A stretch of 55,657 nt of DNA from Heyndrickxia camelliae (GCF_002844575.1 NZ_PIQO01000024.1:1-55657); one strand, 5' to 3'. Positions 26,839 to 35,815 are shown, counted from the first letter of the stretch. The notes: generated from the letters alone by a model not told the origin. Numbers and translations are program-made.

Positions 26839-27963
26839 TTATGATGTAGCGGAATGATTATTTTGTTTTTTCATTTTTTTCTTTACTTTATTAACAATCA
26901 TCAGCAGTAGAAACAAAAGCGGAATATATACATAATTAATGATGAAACCCATGTCAGCAATGATATTATTGATGATATCTACATGAAATCGTGATTTTAA
27001 TTGAATGTTAATGAAAAAAACAAAACAGCTTATTAAAATGACTCCATACTTTTGTTTGACTTTAAGGGTTCTCTTTAAAACTCGACTCGCACTCCATAAA
27101 GAAAGACAAACAATAGGGAGAACAACTAAACACCAGTTAGCAATACCGATAAATTCAAATCGTTCTACTACTGGAAAGTGAATAATTTTAAAGGTGGTTA
27201 AGGTTGCCCAAATATCTTTTTGTAATTGAGCCTGAGAATAGAACGCAAAGGTTATAAAGGTAACATATAAATTGACAATCGTTGTGAAAAGCAGCCCGAT
27301 ATGAGACCACTTTTTGGATTTGTTGGGAGCTTTAATAAAAGGGTAATAAATTAAGAGTAGCTCATAACCAAGATTCGTTAAGGACATACCTTGAGTCGCC
27401 TCAATTACGTCATTTAAGGAATGATTAAAAATCGGTAAAAAGTGCCGAAAGTCGGAAAAAGGAATGGCATAACCATAGAAATAAATAATGTAGTAAGGAA
27501 GAACGGACCCAAAAAAGAATAAACCTACTACAGTTCGTATTCCACCATTAATCACATAGATGGATAAAAGCAAATAGGCGAAAGTAAACCAAGCTGTGCT
27601 CATATCAGGGAACATCCATACTTGAATAACCTCAATATATGTACGAAGAACGGTGACTACAAACAAGGAAAAATAAAAAACAAAGAAGAGATTTAATAAT
27701 TTTCCTATCCATTTTCCAAACACAGCACTGTGAATATCAGTAAGATCCCCATTAACGGTTTCCAGTTGTTTATATATAAACCAAATGATAATATGAGTGC
27801 TTAATCCTGCCAACAGAACGGATATCCATGCATCATATCCTGCAAACTTTGCGATAATGCGTTGAAAGCCCAATACCCCTATTCCAATTTGCATACCAGC
27901 AACAGTAAAAAACACTAGATAGGGGGAGAATTTTTTGTTTTCTGGAATCAATGGCGGTTGCAT
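26839..27963 (-). CDS. GerAB/GerKB-type spore germination permease
   Basis: 374 residues from the ATG at 27963 (GGGGG upstream). A longer open frame to 28188 is rejected because its extra 75 residues are not membrane-like. About ten membrane helices; FSPYLVFFTVAGMQIGIGVLGFQR and the GYDAWISVLLAG box are typical of the GerAB/APC superfamily. In germinant receptors the B subunit binds the germinant in the inner membrane. Here no A or C subunit gene is adjacent, so it is an orphan that may pair with subunits elsewhere. Confidence 0.85.
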   Translation of the reverse strand: MQPPLIPENKKFSPYLVFFTVAGMQIGIGVLGFQRIIAKFAGYDAWISVLLAGLSTHIIIWFIYKQLETVNGDLTDIHSAVFGKWIGKLLNLFFVFYFSLFVVTVLRTYIEVIQVWMFPDMSTAWFTFAYLLLSIYVINGGIRTVVGLFFFGSVLPYYIIYFYGYAIPFSDFRHFLPIFNHSLNDVIEATQGMSLTNLGYELLLIYYPFIKAPNKSKKWSHIGLLFTTIVNLYVTFITFAFYSQAQLQKDIWATLTTFKIIHFPVVERFEFIGIANWCLVVLPIVCLSLWSASRVLKRTLKVKQKYGVILISCFVFFINIQLKSRFHVDIINNIIADMGFIINYVYIPLLFLLLMIVNKVKKKMKKQNNHSATS

Positions 27964-28169
27964 AATTAACCCCCGAAAGTTTTCTTTTGATAAAAGATGT
28001 ACGTGAATCAAACATCTCTCCTTCAAGCTATTCTCTCCCAAAAAAGGATTGTTATGTACAAATTTCATAGAAAGGATATAAGATGTATGTAACATTTGTA
28101 TTGTGGCATGCTTAGGCTGTTCATCCCAGTTCATACACTGAAAAAAAGTGGGACAAGGAACCTGACCCC

Positions 28170-28202
28170 AAAGAGGAAAAAAGGCCAAAGGCGGCCTTTT
28201 TT
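28170..28202 (-). terminator. Terminator of the small minus-strand gene
   Basis: AAAAGGCCGCC and GGCCTTTT arms, with T/A runs on both sides. Next to it, TGGGACAAGGAACCTGACCCC (28150-28170) looks like a fragment of a short sequence common between Bacillus genes. Confidence 0.6.
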
Positions 28203-28409
28203 TTACTCACTTTCCTCTGCAGGTATATTCTCAGGTGTTGCTGCTGTCATATTCCCCTGAGTTCTAGGCTGTCCTCGCCAGAAGAAATCCCAAGGGTTTC
28301 TTCTTTCTGGTTCGGTATGAACTGGTCTTTCTTGAATGATTTCAACTTCCTTCGCATGTATGACAAGCTTATCGACATTAATGACTTTACTGCGACTTTG
28401 CTTAGACAT
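28203..28409 (-). CDS. Small hypothetical protein
   Basis: 68 residues, hydrophilic: MSKQSRSKVINVDKLVIHAKEV, then EERRNPWDFFW-like Trp-rich centre (RRNPWDFFWRGQP) and a Pro/Glu tail. No membrane helix or signal. GGAGGGG lies just before the ATG. It is divergent from the GerP-type genes 214 bases away, which suggests a sporulation role, but I know no family for it. Confidence 0.6.
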   Translation of the reverse strand: MSKQSRSKVINVDKLVIHAKEVEIIQERPVHTEPERRNPWDFFWRGQPRTQGNMTAATPENIPAEESE

Positions 28410-28623
28410 AATTCCCCTCCTTTACATCCCATTAATCTATTCGTATTCAATAAAAAATAATTGGTATGGGCAGAAATCTAGTCTGTTATTTAGAAAATGC
28501 AAAAAACGGTGTATTTATATTGGAACGCGAAAACATTGGGTGGGGGGAATATCTACTGAATAATATATTTCTTTTGAGCATAGGATGAATTAATTCTGCA
28601 AATTTTGAGAAAGGAAATGGATA

Positions 28624-28860
28624 ATGAAGTTTAATTCAACTCGCATAAATCTTGGAGATATTTTTATAGTGAACGCGGATCATTCTGGTACTGTATCGGT
28701 TGGATCCACCGTTCAAGCTAATAGAGCAGCGAGCGGTAAAAAGAATCAGCCTTTTGGACAGTTTTTAGCGGATGGCTGTCCGCGTTTTTTTACCGTAAGT
28801 GAACTTATTGACGATGATACGCTTGATTTTTATAGTGAAAAGCGGTCGGATATAAAATAA
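28624..28860 (+). CDS. GerPA/GerPF-family spore protein 1
   Basis: 78 residues. The family pattern is visible: NLGDIFIVNADHSGTVSVGSTVQ, then SGKKNQPFGQF, close to GerPF and GerPA, which make the spore coat permeable to germinants. This is the most diverged of three neighbouring copies. GAAAGGAAATGG precedes the ATG. CATAGGATG at 28579-28587 resembles a sigma-K minus 10 box, but this is weak. Confidence 0.8.
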   Translation: MKFNSTRINLGDIFIVNADHSGTVSVGSTVQANRAASGKKNQPFGQFLADGCPRFFTVSELIDDDTLDFYSEKRSDIK

Positions 28861-28935
28861 GTTTCAAGGAAAATGTCTTGGAAAAATAAGCAAAAAAGCT
28901 AAAAGCAGCTTCGATTTTAAAATGGGAGGTATAAT

Positions 28936-29169
28936 ATGTATTTTGCTCCGGTTGAGATTAACCTTCAAGTTTTTAAAATAAATGCCGTTGACCATGCCGC
29001 TACAGTGAATGTAGGTGTTAGCCAGCACATTGATTTGTTTGTTTCATATAAGCGAAATCAAGGGACAGGAGAATTAAATGGCGACGGTTCACCTGTTTTT
29101 TTCCCGATAACAACAGCCATTGATTCCGACTTTATTGATACCCCTTCTGTGAAAAATAGCATCCTATAG
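28936..29169 (+). CDS. GerPA/GerPF-family spore protein 2
   Basis: 77 residues with FKINAVDHAATVNVGVSQHIDLF and SYKRNQGTGELNGDGSP. It is clearly paralogous to the next gene: both share YKRNQG-x-GELNGD and end in SVKNSI. TGGGAGG precedes the ATG. It likely forms part of the spore coat or its germinant-permeability layer. Confidence 0.8.
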   Translation: MYFAPVEINLQVFKINAVDHAATVNVGVSQHIDLFVSYKRNQGTGELNGDGSPVFFPITTAIDSDFIDTPSVKNSIL

Positions 29170-29184
29170 TTGGGAGGTATATAC

Positions 29185-29421
29185 ATGGTGTTTTTTACCC
29201 CTTTTGCTCTTAATTTGCTGGGATTCAAGATTAATTCTATTGATAATGCTTCTGTCGTTAATGTTGGACCGGTTCAATATATAGATCAATTTACTTCCTA
29301 TAAGCGTAATCAAGGATTCGGAGAATTAAACGGCGATTTGTCACCAATCAACATACCGATCGATTACTTGATAGACCCAGATGTTAGTGATAGTGCTTCT
29401 GTAAAAAATAGTATTATCTAA
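29185..29421 (+). CDS. GerPA/GerPF-family spore protein 3
   Basis: 78 residues from the ATG at 29185, chosen because TGGGAGGT lies at 29169-29176; an in-frame TTG at 29170 overlaps that site. The motifs FKINSIDNASVVNVGPVQYIDQF and SYKRNQGFGELNGD make it a recent tandem copy of gene 2. Fifteen bases separate it from that gene, so they share a transcript. Confidence 0.8.
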   Translation: MVFFTPFALNLLGFKINSIDNASVVNVGPVQYIDQFTSYKRNQGFGELNGDLSPINIPIDYLIDPDVSDSASVKNSII

Positions 29422-29431
29422 TTTATTGATT

Positions 29432-29470
29432 CGTCAGGTGTATTTCTGTACACCTGACTATTTTTTTTAG
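29432..29470 (+). terminator. Terminator of the GerP-type genes
   Basis: GTCAGGTGTA / TACACCTGAC stem with loop TTTCTG, followed by TATTTTTTTT. Confidence 0.85.
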
Positions 29471-29639
29471 ACCCCAATATAAGTGGACAAGCTTTGAATG
29501 CTAGTGGAAGTCTTCATTTGCTTAAAGGAAAATTCATATCTCATGCAGAATTTACAAGGATGGATATGACATAAGAAAGCACAAAAAGACAGGAAGACAG
29601 AAAGATCAACCATTAAGATGTGTATAAGGGGTGAGCGAT

Positions 29640-30500
29640 ATGACTTGGGTGGAATCATTACAGAGAGCAATTGATTACATGGAAGAACATTTGCTAAATT
29701 CGCTTTCTATTGATGATATCGCCAAAGAGGCAAATGTATCTGTATTCCATTTTCAACGAACTTTTGCTGTATTGACAGATATATCGGTAGGAGAGTATAT
29801 TCGGCGCCGGCGCCTGAGCCTTGCTGCCGAGGAGCTGCTCAGATCAGATGAAAAAATAATTGATTTAGCCTTTAAGTATGGATACGACACCCCCGAGGCT
29901 TTCACGAAGGCCTTTCGCAGGCAGCATGGAGTTTCACCAAGTGAAGTACGGAAAGGGAAGGGAAAGCTGCAATCTTATAACCGCCTGAGTATTCAGGTGA
30001 GTTTGAAAGGGGTAGAACCAGTGAAGTACAGTGTAGTGGAAAAAGAAGCATTTCAAGTAGTTGGAATTAAGAGGGAGTATTCGGTGTTGAACAACGAAAA
30101 CCTTGAAAAAATTCCAAAACTATGGGAGGAAGTAAATTCAGATGGAACAACAAGGGTATTGAATCAATTAAACAATGGTCCGGTTAAAGGGGTACTTGGT
30201 GTTTGTGTTGATAAAAGTAATACAGAGGCACACAAGATTGACTATTGGATCGCTGCCGCCCATGAAGGTGAGAAGCCTGAAAACTATCTTAACCTTGAAA
30301 TCCCCGCCTCCAAATGGGCAGTATTCGAAGTTCGTGGACCAATGCCTGATGCAATGCAAAAAACATGGGAGCGGATTTTTTCAGAATGGTTTCCTTCCAG
30401 CGGATATCGCCACGCGGAAACACCTGAATTAGAAGTATATCCGGACGATGACGCATATCAGGATGAGTATTACTCAGAAATTTGGATTCCAGTAAAATAG
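29640..30500 (+). CDS. AraC-type regulator with GyrI-like effector domain
   Basis: 286 residues from ATG 29640; AAGGGG is better spaced for it than for the GTG at 29631. The N-terminal AraC double helix-turn-helix has LSIDDIAKEANVSVFHFQRTF and IIDLAFKYGYDTPEAFTKAFRRQHGVSPSEVRK. The C-terminal half (about 125-286) is a GyrI/Rob-like ligand domain ending EYYSEIWIPVK. Such proteins activate efflux or resistance genes on binding lipophilic compounds. Its target is not evident, as its neighbours are unrelated. Confidence 0.9.
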   Translation: MTWVESLQRAIDYMEEHLLNSLSIDDIAKEANVSVFHFQRTFAVLTDISVGEYIRRRRLSLAAEELLRSDEKIIDLAFKYGYDTPEAFTKAFRRQHGVSPSEVRKGKGKLQSYNRLSIQVSLKGVEPVKYSVVEKEAFQVVGIKREYSVLNNENLEKIPKLWEEVNSDGTTRVLNQLNNGPVKGVLGVCVDKSNTEAHKIDYWIAAAHEGEKPENYLNLEIPASKWAVFEVRGPMPDAMQKTWERIFSEWFPSSGYRHAETPELEVYPDDDAYQDEYYSEIWIPVK

Positions 30501-30503
30501 AGA

Positions 30504-30540
30504 ACGAATGCCCTTCAAACATGAAGGGCATTTGCTTTGT
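30504..30540 (+). terminator. Terminator of the AraC/GyrI-like gene
   Basis: AATGCCCTTC, loop AAACAT, GAAGGGCATT, then TGCTTTGT; strong stem, short T run. Confidence 0.7.
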
Positions 30541-30738
30541 ATTCGGTATTTGTGGGTACTCGAGCATGGATATTCGGAATTCGCGTAACAGTTAAATTAG
30601 GGCCATTTTAGCAAAATATCGGCTTCACAGTAAGCTAATCTTTTAAGAGCGATCCACTTGAAGACTTCTGACGTTTGCCATGCTTATTATTGTGGTAGAA
30701 TAATGAAATAAACAATATAGAATCGAGGTCCTAATGAC

Positions 30739-31050
30739 ATGCAAGTAAAGATAAACCGCAATGCAGCAAAAATCATGAATAAAATGTTAAATGATGAGGA
30801 ATCTGAGGGAAAGATGCTCCGAGTGATAGTTACCGAGGTTCACGGAGATCACGCACATTATGCCTTACAATTTGATAATCCAACAGAGCATGATGAAATT
30901 GTAAAAACAGATAAAGGGATTGATATCCTACTTGATAAAAGGGATGAGGAATACTTGGATGGCGTCTGGATTCAATTCTTCTTCGTTCCGCAAGAAGAAT
31001 TCGTCATCACCAATCCCAAAAAAGGACATGCCGGACACCACCACCATTAA
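30739..31050 (+). CDS. HesB/IscA-like protein without cysteines, His-rich tail
   Basis: 103 residues. It has the HesB/IscA fold pattern (MQVKINRNAAKIMNKML, a central RVIVTEVHGDHAHYALQF, and DGVWIQFFFVPQEEF). The three cysteines that bind iron or Fe-S in IscA are all absent. The C terminus is GHAGHHHH and the centre has HGDHAHY, so it is rich in His. Metal binding by His is a reasonable guess; Fe-S assembly in the usual way is unlikely. It is monocistronic. Confidence 0.75.
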   Translation: MQVKINRNAAKIMNKMLNDEESEGKMLRVIVTEVHGDHAHYALQFDNPTEHDEIVKTDKGIDILLDKRDEEYLDGVWIQFFFVPQEEFVITNPKKGHAGHHHH

Positions 31051-31112
31051 TGGTGCCTGGCACCACTCGTGGACAAAAGGCAAAAGTGTCCGCCTGTCGC
31101 GGACACTTTTTG
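31050..31112. terminator. Shared terminator between convergent genes
   Basis: Two hairpins in a row: GGTGCC / GGCACC, then AAAGTGTCCGC / GCGGACACTTT followed by TTGTT. The second works in either direction between the HesB-like and PCYCGC genes. The GGTGCC element resembles a short palindrome common between Bacillus genes. Confidence 0.7.
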
Positions 31113-31598
31113 TTACACTTGGGGTGTTGGGGTTGGCTTTGCATAGCCTTCCTTGTATTTTTGATCGATTTCTTTTCGTATCTCTTTTATAGATTTTCCA
31201 TTTTGATAGTCTGTAATAGATTGTGCAGCTGTTTCTAAGCAAACATCACAATTCACACCATGCGAATCCCAAACCACTCCGCCATTTTTCTTATTTTCTC
31301 TAACAAAGCAGTCATAATTATTTTTATGTCCTACACTTTCTCCGCATCCGCAATAACAAGGTATCTTTTCAAGTAATTCTTGACTTGCGGCAGAGGCTTT
31401 ATAAATAGTCTTTATATTATCAGTTTGATCTTTTAAAAACATCGGAAGTTCATGCATGGATGAGGTTTCCTCCGCAATATCTCCCATTGCGGTTGTATGG
31501 TCATCCTTTCCTTTGATATTATTTTGTTCTGAATTTGCGCATCCTGCCGAGATTATGAATGAGAGTATGATTAGAGTGCTCAAAATATATCTTGTCAT
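31113..31598 (-). CDS. PCYCGC-motif lipoprotein
   Basis: 161 residues from the ATG at 31598 (GAGGAGATGAA upstream; a longer frame to 31685 adds a non-signal leader). Lipobox ISAGC with Cys20. The name-giving motif IPCYCGCGESVGH sits in the middle, followed by more Cys in YDCF and VNCDVC. The family is extracellular, Cys-rich and of unknown function; metal or redox roles have been suggested by its composition. It ends in a Pro/Thr tail. Confidence 0.88.
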   Translation of the reverse strand: MTRYILSTLIILSFIISAGCANSEQNNIKGKDDHTTAMGDIAEETSSMHELPMFLKDQTDNIKTIYKASAASQELLEKIPCYCGCGESVGHKNNYDCFVRENKKNGGVVWDSHGVNCDVCLETAAQSITDYQNGKSIKEIRKEIDQKYKEGYAKPTPTPQV

Positions 31599-31799
31599 TG
31601 TTTCATCTCCTCTATTTTCTACTATCCTAATGTTAAATTTTCCTATAACTGTAATCAAGTAAAGTCGCAATATTGACACATCCAACTAAAAATATGAAAA
31701 CTTTTTTCTAATAAAACGGCAAAAAATAAAGGAATTTCAATGCAACCAATGGAATACATTGTAAAGATTGCCAATATTCCAATAAAAAGAGGTGGTTTA

Positions 31800-33176
31800 G
31801 TGAAGTGGTTAGAGGAACTAATAAGTAAGACAAGTGATATTGTATGGGGACCAGCAATGTTGGTGCTTCTGGTAGGAACAGGTATTTTTTTGTCCTTTCG
31901 TCTAGGCTTTCTGCAATTTTCCAATCTACCATATGCATTAAAGCTTGCTTTTACGCGCAGCCAAGATAAAAAATCATCGGGCGATATTTCACATTTTCAG
32001 TCATTAATGACAGCGCTTGCAGCGACAATTGGAACTGGTAATATTGCGGGTGTATCGACGGCGGTTATTGCAGGTGGACCTGGTGCCGTCTTTTGGATGT
32101 GGGTAACGGCAATTTTCGGTATGGCAACGAAGTATGGCGAGGCGATTCTTTCTGTTAAATATCGTGTGAAAAATAGTAAAGGCGAAATGTCCGGCGGTCC
32201 AATGTATTATATTGAAAGAGGTCTTGGCTGGAAGTGGTTAGCAGTTCTATTTGCTATTTTTGGTGCAGTAGCTTCTTTTGGAATTGGAAACTTAGTTCAA
32301 TCTAATTCTGTTGCGGAGGCACTAAACGGAAGTTTTGGTATAAGTCCTTGGATTACAGGAATTGTACTAGCTGTATTTACAGGGCTAGTTATTTTAGGGG
32401 GCATTAAAAGTATCGGCCGAGTTACTGGATTCATCGTTCCTTTTATGGCTATATTTTATGTTCTAGGCGGATTGATTATCATTTTACTAAATATTAAAGA
32501 GATCCCACATGCATTAGGACTAATTTTCGGAGAGGCTTTCACCGCAAAATCTGTAGGCGGCGGGGTTCTTGGTACAGCAGTTCGTTACGGAGTTGCCAGA
32601 GGGGTGTTCTCGAATGAAGCAGGTCTTGGGTCCGCACCGATTGCTGCAGCTGCCGCAAAAACGGATTATCCTGGGCGCCAAGCACTTGTGTCTATGACTG
32701 GTACATTTCTGGATACCATTGTCGTTTGTTCTATAACAGGCTTAACATTAGTAATGAGTGGAAAGTGGGTTGGGGCAGATACTGACCAAAGCTCGTCGCT
32801 AACTGTTGCGGCATTTAACGGATTTCTCCCTCATGTTGGGGGCTATATTGTCACCTTTGGTCTCATTTTCTTTGCCTATTCTACGGTTATCGGCTGGTCC
32901 TACTACGGTGAAAAATGTGTTGGTTATCTGTTAGGGGACAGATCTGTTTATGTGTACCGTGTGATATTTACCCTGGCTGTTCTAGTAGGATCTGTTTCCA
33001 GTCTTAAGATTGTATGGGGAATTTCAGATGTGTTCAATGCTTTGATGGCTATTCCGAACTTAATTGCCTTGCTTCTTCTTTCGCGTGTTATTGTGGCGGA
33101 GACAAAGATATTTAAAGATGTTCGCCGAAAAGAGAAAATTCATGGCACTGCTAAGGATGTTACTATTAATACGTGA
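31800..33176 (+). CDS. AGCS-family sodium:amino-acid symporter
   Basis: 458 residues from the GTG at 31800, with AGAGGTGG upstream; the frame is open back to an ATG at 31740, but that would add a hydrophilic leader. About 11 membrane helices. The family signatures LAATIGTGNIAGVSTAV and GGPGAVFWMWVTAIFGMATKYGEA are clear, as is FSNEAGLGSAPIAAAAA. The family (AlsT/GlnT) imports alanine, glycine or glutamine with Na+. It is monocistronic with a strong terminator. Confidence 0.9.
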   Translation: MKWLEELISKTSDIVWGPAMLVLLVGTGIFLSFRLGFLQFSNLPYALKLAFTRSQDKKSSGDISHFQSLMTALAATIGTGNIAGVSTAVIAGGPGAVFWMWVTAIFGMATKYGEAILSVKYRVKNSKGEMSGGPMYYIERGLGWKWLAVLFAIFGAVASFGIGNLVQSNSVAEALNGSFGISPWITGIVLAVFTGLVILGGIKSIGRVTGFIVPFMAIFYVLGGLIIILLNIKEIPHALGLIFGEAFTAKSVGGGVLGTAVRYGVARGVFSNEAGLGSAPIAAAAAKTDYPGRQALVSMTGTFLDTIVVCSITGLTLVMSGKWVGADTDQSSSLTVAAFNGFLPHVGGYIVTFGLIFFAYSTVIGWSYYGEKCVGYLLGDRSVYVYRVIFTLAVLVGSVSSLKIVWGISDVFNALMAIPNLIALLLLSRVIVAETKIFKDVRRKEKIHGTAKDVTINT

Positions 33177-33186
33177 ACGACAACAT

Positions 33187-33238
33187 AATGAAAACCGCCT
33201 TTTCTTTTTCCACAAGAACAAGAAAAGGCGGTTATTGT
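33187..33238 (+). terminator. Terminator after the AGCS gene
   Basis: AACCGCCTTTTCTT pairs with AAGAAAAGGCGGTT; ends ATTGTTTTC. Its 3' part overlaps the end of the convergent gene. Confidence 0.75.
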
Positions 33239-33651
33239 TTTCTGAAAAATATCATGCCGGCAACCATTGGAATAATCATGATGAGTCCTACTGAAAGGGT
33301 GGGAACAGCAAATTTGGAGGAGAAGATTGCGGAAAACTCTCCTATAATCCCAGCAATCAGAAAGGGGAGAGCGGTTTTCTTCTTATCGGCCCCAGTCTTA
33401 GCATAGTACCAGGCGTCCCAAACCGCATATACATAGAAACCTGGGTAAAATAACATAAAGTCATAATTAACAGTATGTAAAGCTTCTTGATGCATACCGT
33501 TAAAATCTAATTGTATTGCCTTATTGATTCTACCAAAAATATTTTCAAAAAGTTCAATAACAATAAAGAATGCCCCTTTTGCGCATTGCTGATTATAGAA
33601 TTGCCCGAATCCAGGCATAAGCATGGAAAAAAATGCCGCAATATTCCTCAT
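33232..33651 (-). CDS. Hypothetical membrane protein (TM2-like start)
   Basis: 139 residues. The start MRNIAAFFSMLMPGFGQFYNQQCAKG has the PGFGQFYN-type turn shared by TM2 and DUF5683-like proteins. Three or four helices follow (about 5-18, 25-40, 67-83, 93-112 and 117-135, some short). AAGGGAAG lies before the ATG. It is monocistronic and its function is unknown. Confidence 0.7.
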   Translation of the reverse strand: MRNIAAFFSMLMPGFGQFYNQQCAKGAFFIVIELFENIFGRINKAIQLDFNGMHQEALHTVNYDFMLFYPGFYVYAVWDAWYYAKTGADKKKTALPFLIAGIIGEFSAIFSSKFAVPTLSVGLIMIIPMVAGMIFFRKQ

Positions 33652-34019
33652 ATATACTTCCCTTTGTGTATAAAATAGTTATTGTTAGTGTAATTCAGTT
33701 ATCCCAAATTTATACATTTAAAAAGTGCGCCATGAATATATATGGATAAATAAAAATTTTTAGAATTCATGCTTGCCTTACCAAAAATTGTTTCGTATAA
33801 TAATTTATTATTAAAACAAAATAGTAAAAACTTTTTAAAAACGATGAAGAGAAAAGTAGGATTTCAATATTTTTACACAGAGAGCTTCGGTAGCTGAAAA
33901 GAAGCAAAAGATAGAAATCTGAACAATGGCCTCTGAGTTTCGTGCTGAACATATCTTAGCAACCAGCTTTTCGAAATAAATGTTTTTTGTTATCGGCCTT
34001 TCTTTCTTAAACATCTTTA
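33652..34019. other. AT-rich intergenic region before the T-box leader
   Basis: No gene is visible. The promoter of the T-box-controlled operon must lie at its right part or just after it. I could not choose one minus 35/minus 10 pair with confidence. Confidence 0.35.
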
Positions 34020-34320
34020 TTTGGCCTAGTTTAGGGGCAATCTTTCTTAAAGGAACTCCATTTTAAAACTAGCCTGAAGTAGTTTAAAGGATTTTCGATA
34101 ACATAAGGCCCCTTTTAAGAAAAGTGCGTGGATATAAGTAGGTTCCGACGAGAGTTGGTACTCGTTATCAAAACCACAGTATAAAGAGTCAATCGTTTTT
34201 AGCGGACTTATGTACTTGATGAGACTGTATGTGTGAGCATGCGGTGAAGTAAGGTGGTACCACGTAGATTCCAACCACGTCCTTATCATTTATTGATAAT
34301 GGCGTGGTTTTTTATTTTTC
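34020..34320 (+). promoter_or_regulatory. T-box riboswitch with terminator
   Basis: The T-box core TGGTACCACG lies at 34255-34264 inside an antiterminator: TAAGG (34250-34254) pairs with CCTTA (34281-34285), and CACG faces CGTCC. The competing terminator is AACCACG (34273-34279) with CGTGGTT (34303-34309), an inner TTATCA / TGATAA stem and then TTTTATTTTT. The bulge TGGT would pair with an ACCA tRNA end, so the tRNA has A as discriminator base, which Met tRNA does among others. I could not place the specifier codon or the exact 5' end. It should switch on the SAM hydrolase-ECF operon when its tRNA is uncharged. Confidence 0.85.
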
Positions 34321-34356
34321 AACATATAATTTAACTGCAAATGGAGGCATTCAAAA

Positions 34357-35217
34357 ATGGGAAAACATTTAGTTCTTCAAACAGACTTTGGTACTTGCGA
34401 TGGTGCAGTGAGTGCGATGTATGGTGTTGCATTATCAGTGGATTCAAATCTCAATATTTTTGACTTAACACATGAAATACCACAATACAATATATGGGAG
34501 GGCTCCTATCGTCTATACCAAACTGTTTCTTATTGGCCCGAAGGTACAGTCTTTGTTTCTGTTGTTGATCCTGGGGTTGGTTCAAACCGATTAAGTATTG
34601 TTGTCAAAACCGCTGACAATCATTATATTGTTACACCGGATAATGGAACTATTACACATATTAAACAAAGAATTGGGGTCATCGAGGCAAGAGAAATAGA
34701 TGAAAATGTGAATCGATTGCCTAACTCTGGTGAGTCGTATACATTTCATGGACGGGATGTCTACGCTTATACAGGTGCTCGTCTAGCTTCAGGAGTTATT
34801 TCCTTTGAAGAAGTTGGTCCTGCTATAAATGTGGAACAATTAGTGGAATTGTCAGTTCCTGAGGCTGCTATTACGGGAGACGTTATTACTGGTACGGTCG
34901 ACATTTTAGACGTTCGTTTTGGTAATCTCTGGACAAATGTAAGCCGCCAATTATTTGAAAGTGCAGGGATAACTTATGGAGATTCCTTGGAAGTAACAAT
35001 CGCCAATAATACCCGTCAAGTGTATAAGAATATCATGACATTTGGCCGTTTTTTCTCAGACACACATCTTGGAGAGCCATTGCTTTATGTCAACTCGCTA
35101 GATAATTTAGGAGTCGCGATTAACCAAGGTTCATTTGCGAAAGCGTATCATATTTCAACGGGTGCTAATTGGAAAATTTCTATACGCAAAATACCAAAAA
35201 TCATCTATAATAGGTAA
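34357..35217 (+). CDS. SAM hydroxide adenosyltransferase (DUF62)
   Basis: 286 residues. The family splits S-adenosylmethionine to adenosine and methionine using hydroxide. The N-terminal QTDFGTCDGAVSAMYGV carries the conserved Asp; PGVGSNR, VTPDNGTIT and TFHGRDVYAYTGARLASG are family boxes. ATGGAGGC precedes the ATG, 37 bases after the riboswitch terminator. It is the first gene of a T-box operon with an ECF transporter, so methionine or SAM salvage is the likely theme. Confidence 0.9.
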   Translation: MGKHLVLQTDFGTCDGAVSAMYGVALSVDSNLNIFDLTHEIPQYNIWEGSYRLYQTVSYWPEGTVFVSVVDPGVGSNRLSIVVKTADNHYIVTPDNGTITHIKQRIGVIEAREIDENVNRLPNSGESYTFHGRDVYAYTGARLASGVISFEEVGPAINVEQLVELSVPEAAITGDVITGTVDILDVRFGNLWTNVSRQLFESAGITYGDSLEVTIANNTRQVYKNIMTFGRFFSDTHLGEPLLYVNSLDNLGVAINQGSFAKAYHISTGANWKISIRKIPKIIYNR

Positions 35218-35257
35218 TTGAAAATTTAAAATATATTGAAAATGGGAGGCGATTTAT

Positions 35258-35815
35258 ATGAATAGAAAGGGATTATCTGTTAAAACAATCGTTGCCATTG
35301 GGATTGGCGCAGCGGTGTTTGTGATTTTAAATAATTATGTGTCTATACCATCTCCAATACCAAACACGAAAATTCAAACTTCCTATGGATTTCTTGCCTT
35401 AATGGCTGTTGTATTTGGTCCAATCGCTGGCGGTTTGATTGGATTAATTGGCCATGCTTTGTCGGATACAACATCATATGGATCTGTTTGGTGGAGCTGG
35501 GTTGTGGTTTCTGTCTTTGTCGGATTTTTCATCGGCCTGGTTTCTAAAAAGATTAATATTGAGTCAGGTATATTTGGTGTAAGGCAAATTGTAACATTTA
35601 ATTTGGTGCAATTTATTGTTCAAGCTGCTGGATGGTTCTTAATAGCACCAACATTAGATATTCTAATTTACGCTGAGCCGTCTAATAAGGTATTTGTACA
35701 GGGATTATTTGCGGGAATAGCGAATATTATTTCCGTAGCTATTATTGGGACCATTCTTCTAATTGCTTATGCAAGGACACGTGGCAAAACAGGAAGTCTG
35801 ACAAAAGATATGTAA
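35258..35815 (+). CDS. UPF0397-type ECF transporter S component
   Basis: 185 residues with about five to six helices. It begins with a long basic leader and [21 protein letters not shown], then [32 protein letters not shown], the UPF0397 pattern. S components bind the substrate in the membrane. The family is often labelled riboflavin-type by default, but relatives next to T-box or SAM riboswitches are assigned to methionine-related compounds (MtsT). TGGGAGGCG precedes the ATG. Confidence 0.85.
   Translation: MNRKGLSVKTIVAIGIGAAVFVILNNYVSIPSPIPNTKIQTSYGFLALMAVVFGPIAGGLIGLIGHALSDTTSYGSVWWSWVVVSVFVGFFIGLVSKKINIESGIFGVRQIVTFNLVQFIVQAAGWFLIAPTLDILIYAEPSNKVFVQGLFAGIANIISVAIIGTILLIAYARTRGKTGSLTKDM

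Noticed and set aside
27964-28188. N-terminal extension of the GerAB-like gene
   Set aside because: 75 extra residues are Cys/His-rich, not membrane-like, and GGGGG precedes the internal ATG at 27963.
28336-28563. 75-codon plus-strand frame before the GerP-type genes
   Set aside because: Antisense to the small minus-strand gene at one end and intergenic at the other; no ribosome site.
30928-31242. Minus-strand frame across the HesB-like gene end
   Set aside because: Overlaps the shared terminator and two real genes; no family pattern.
34140-34175. Specifier codon of the T-box
   Set aside because: Several foldings of Stem I are possible by eye, and no codon could be placed with confidence.
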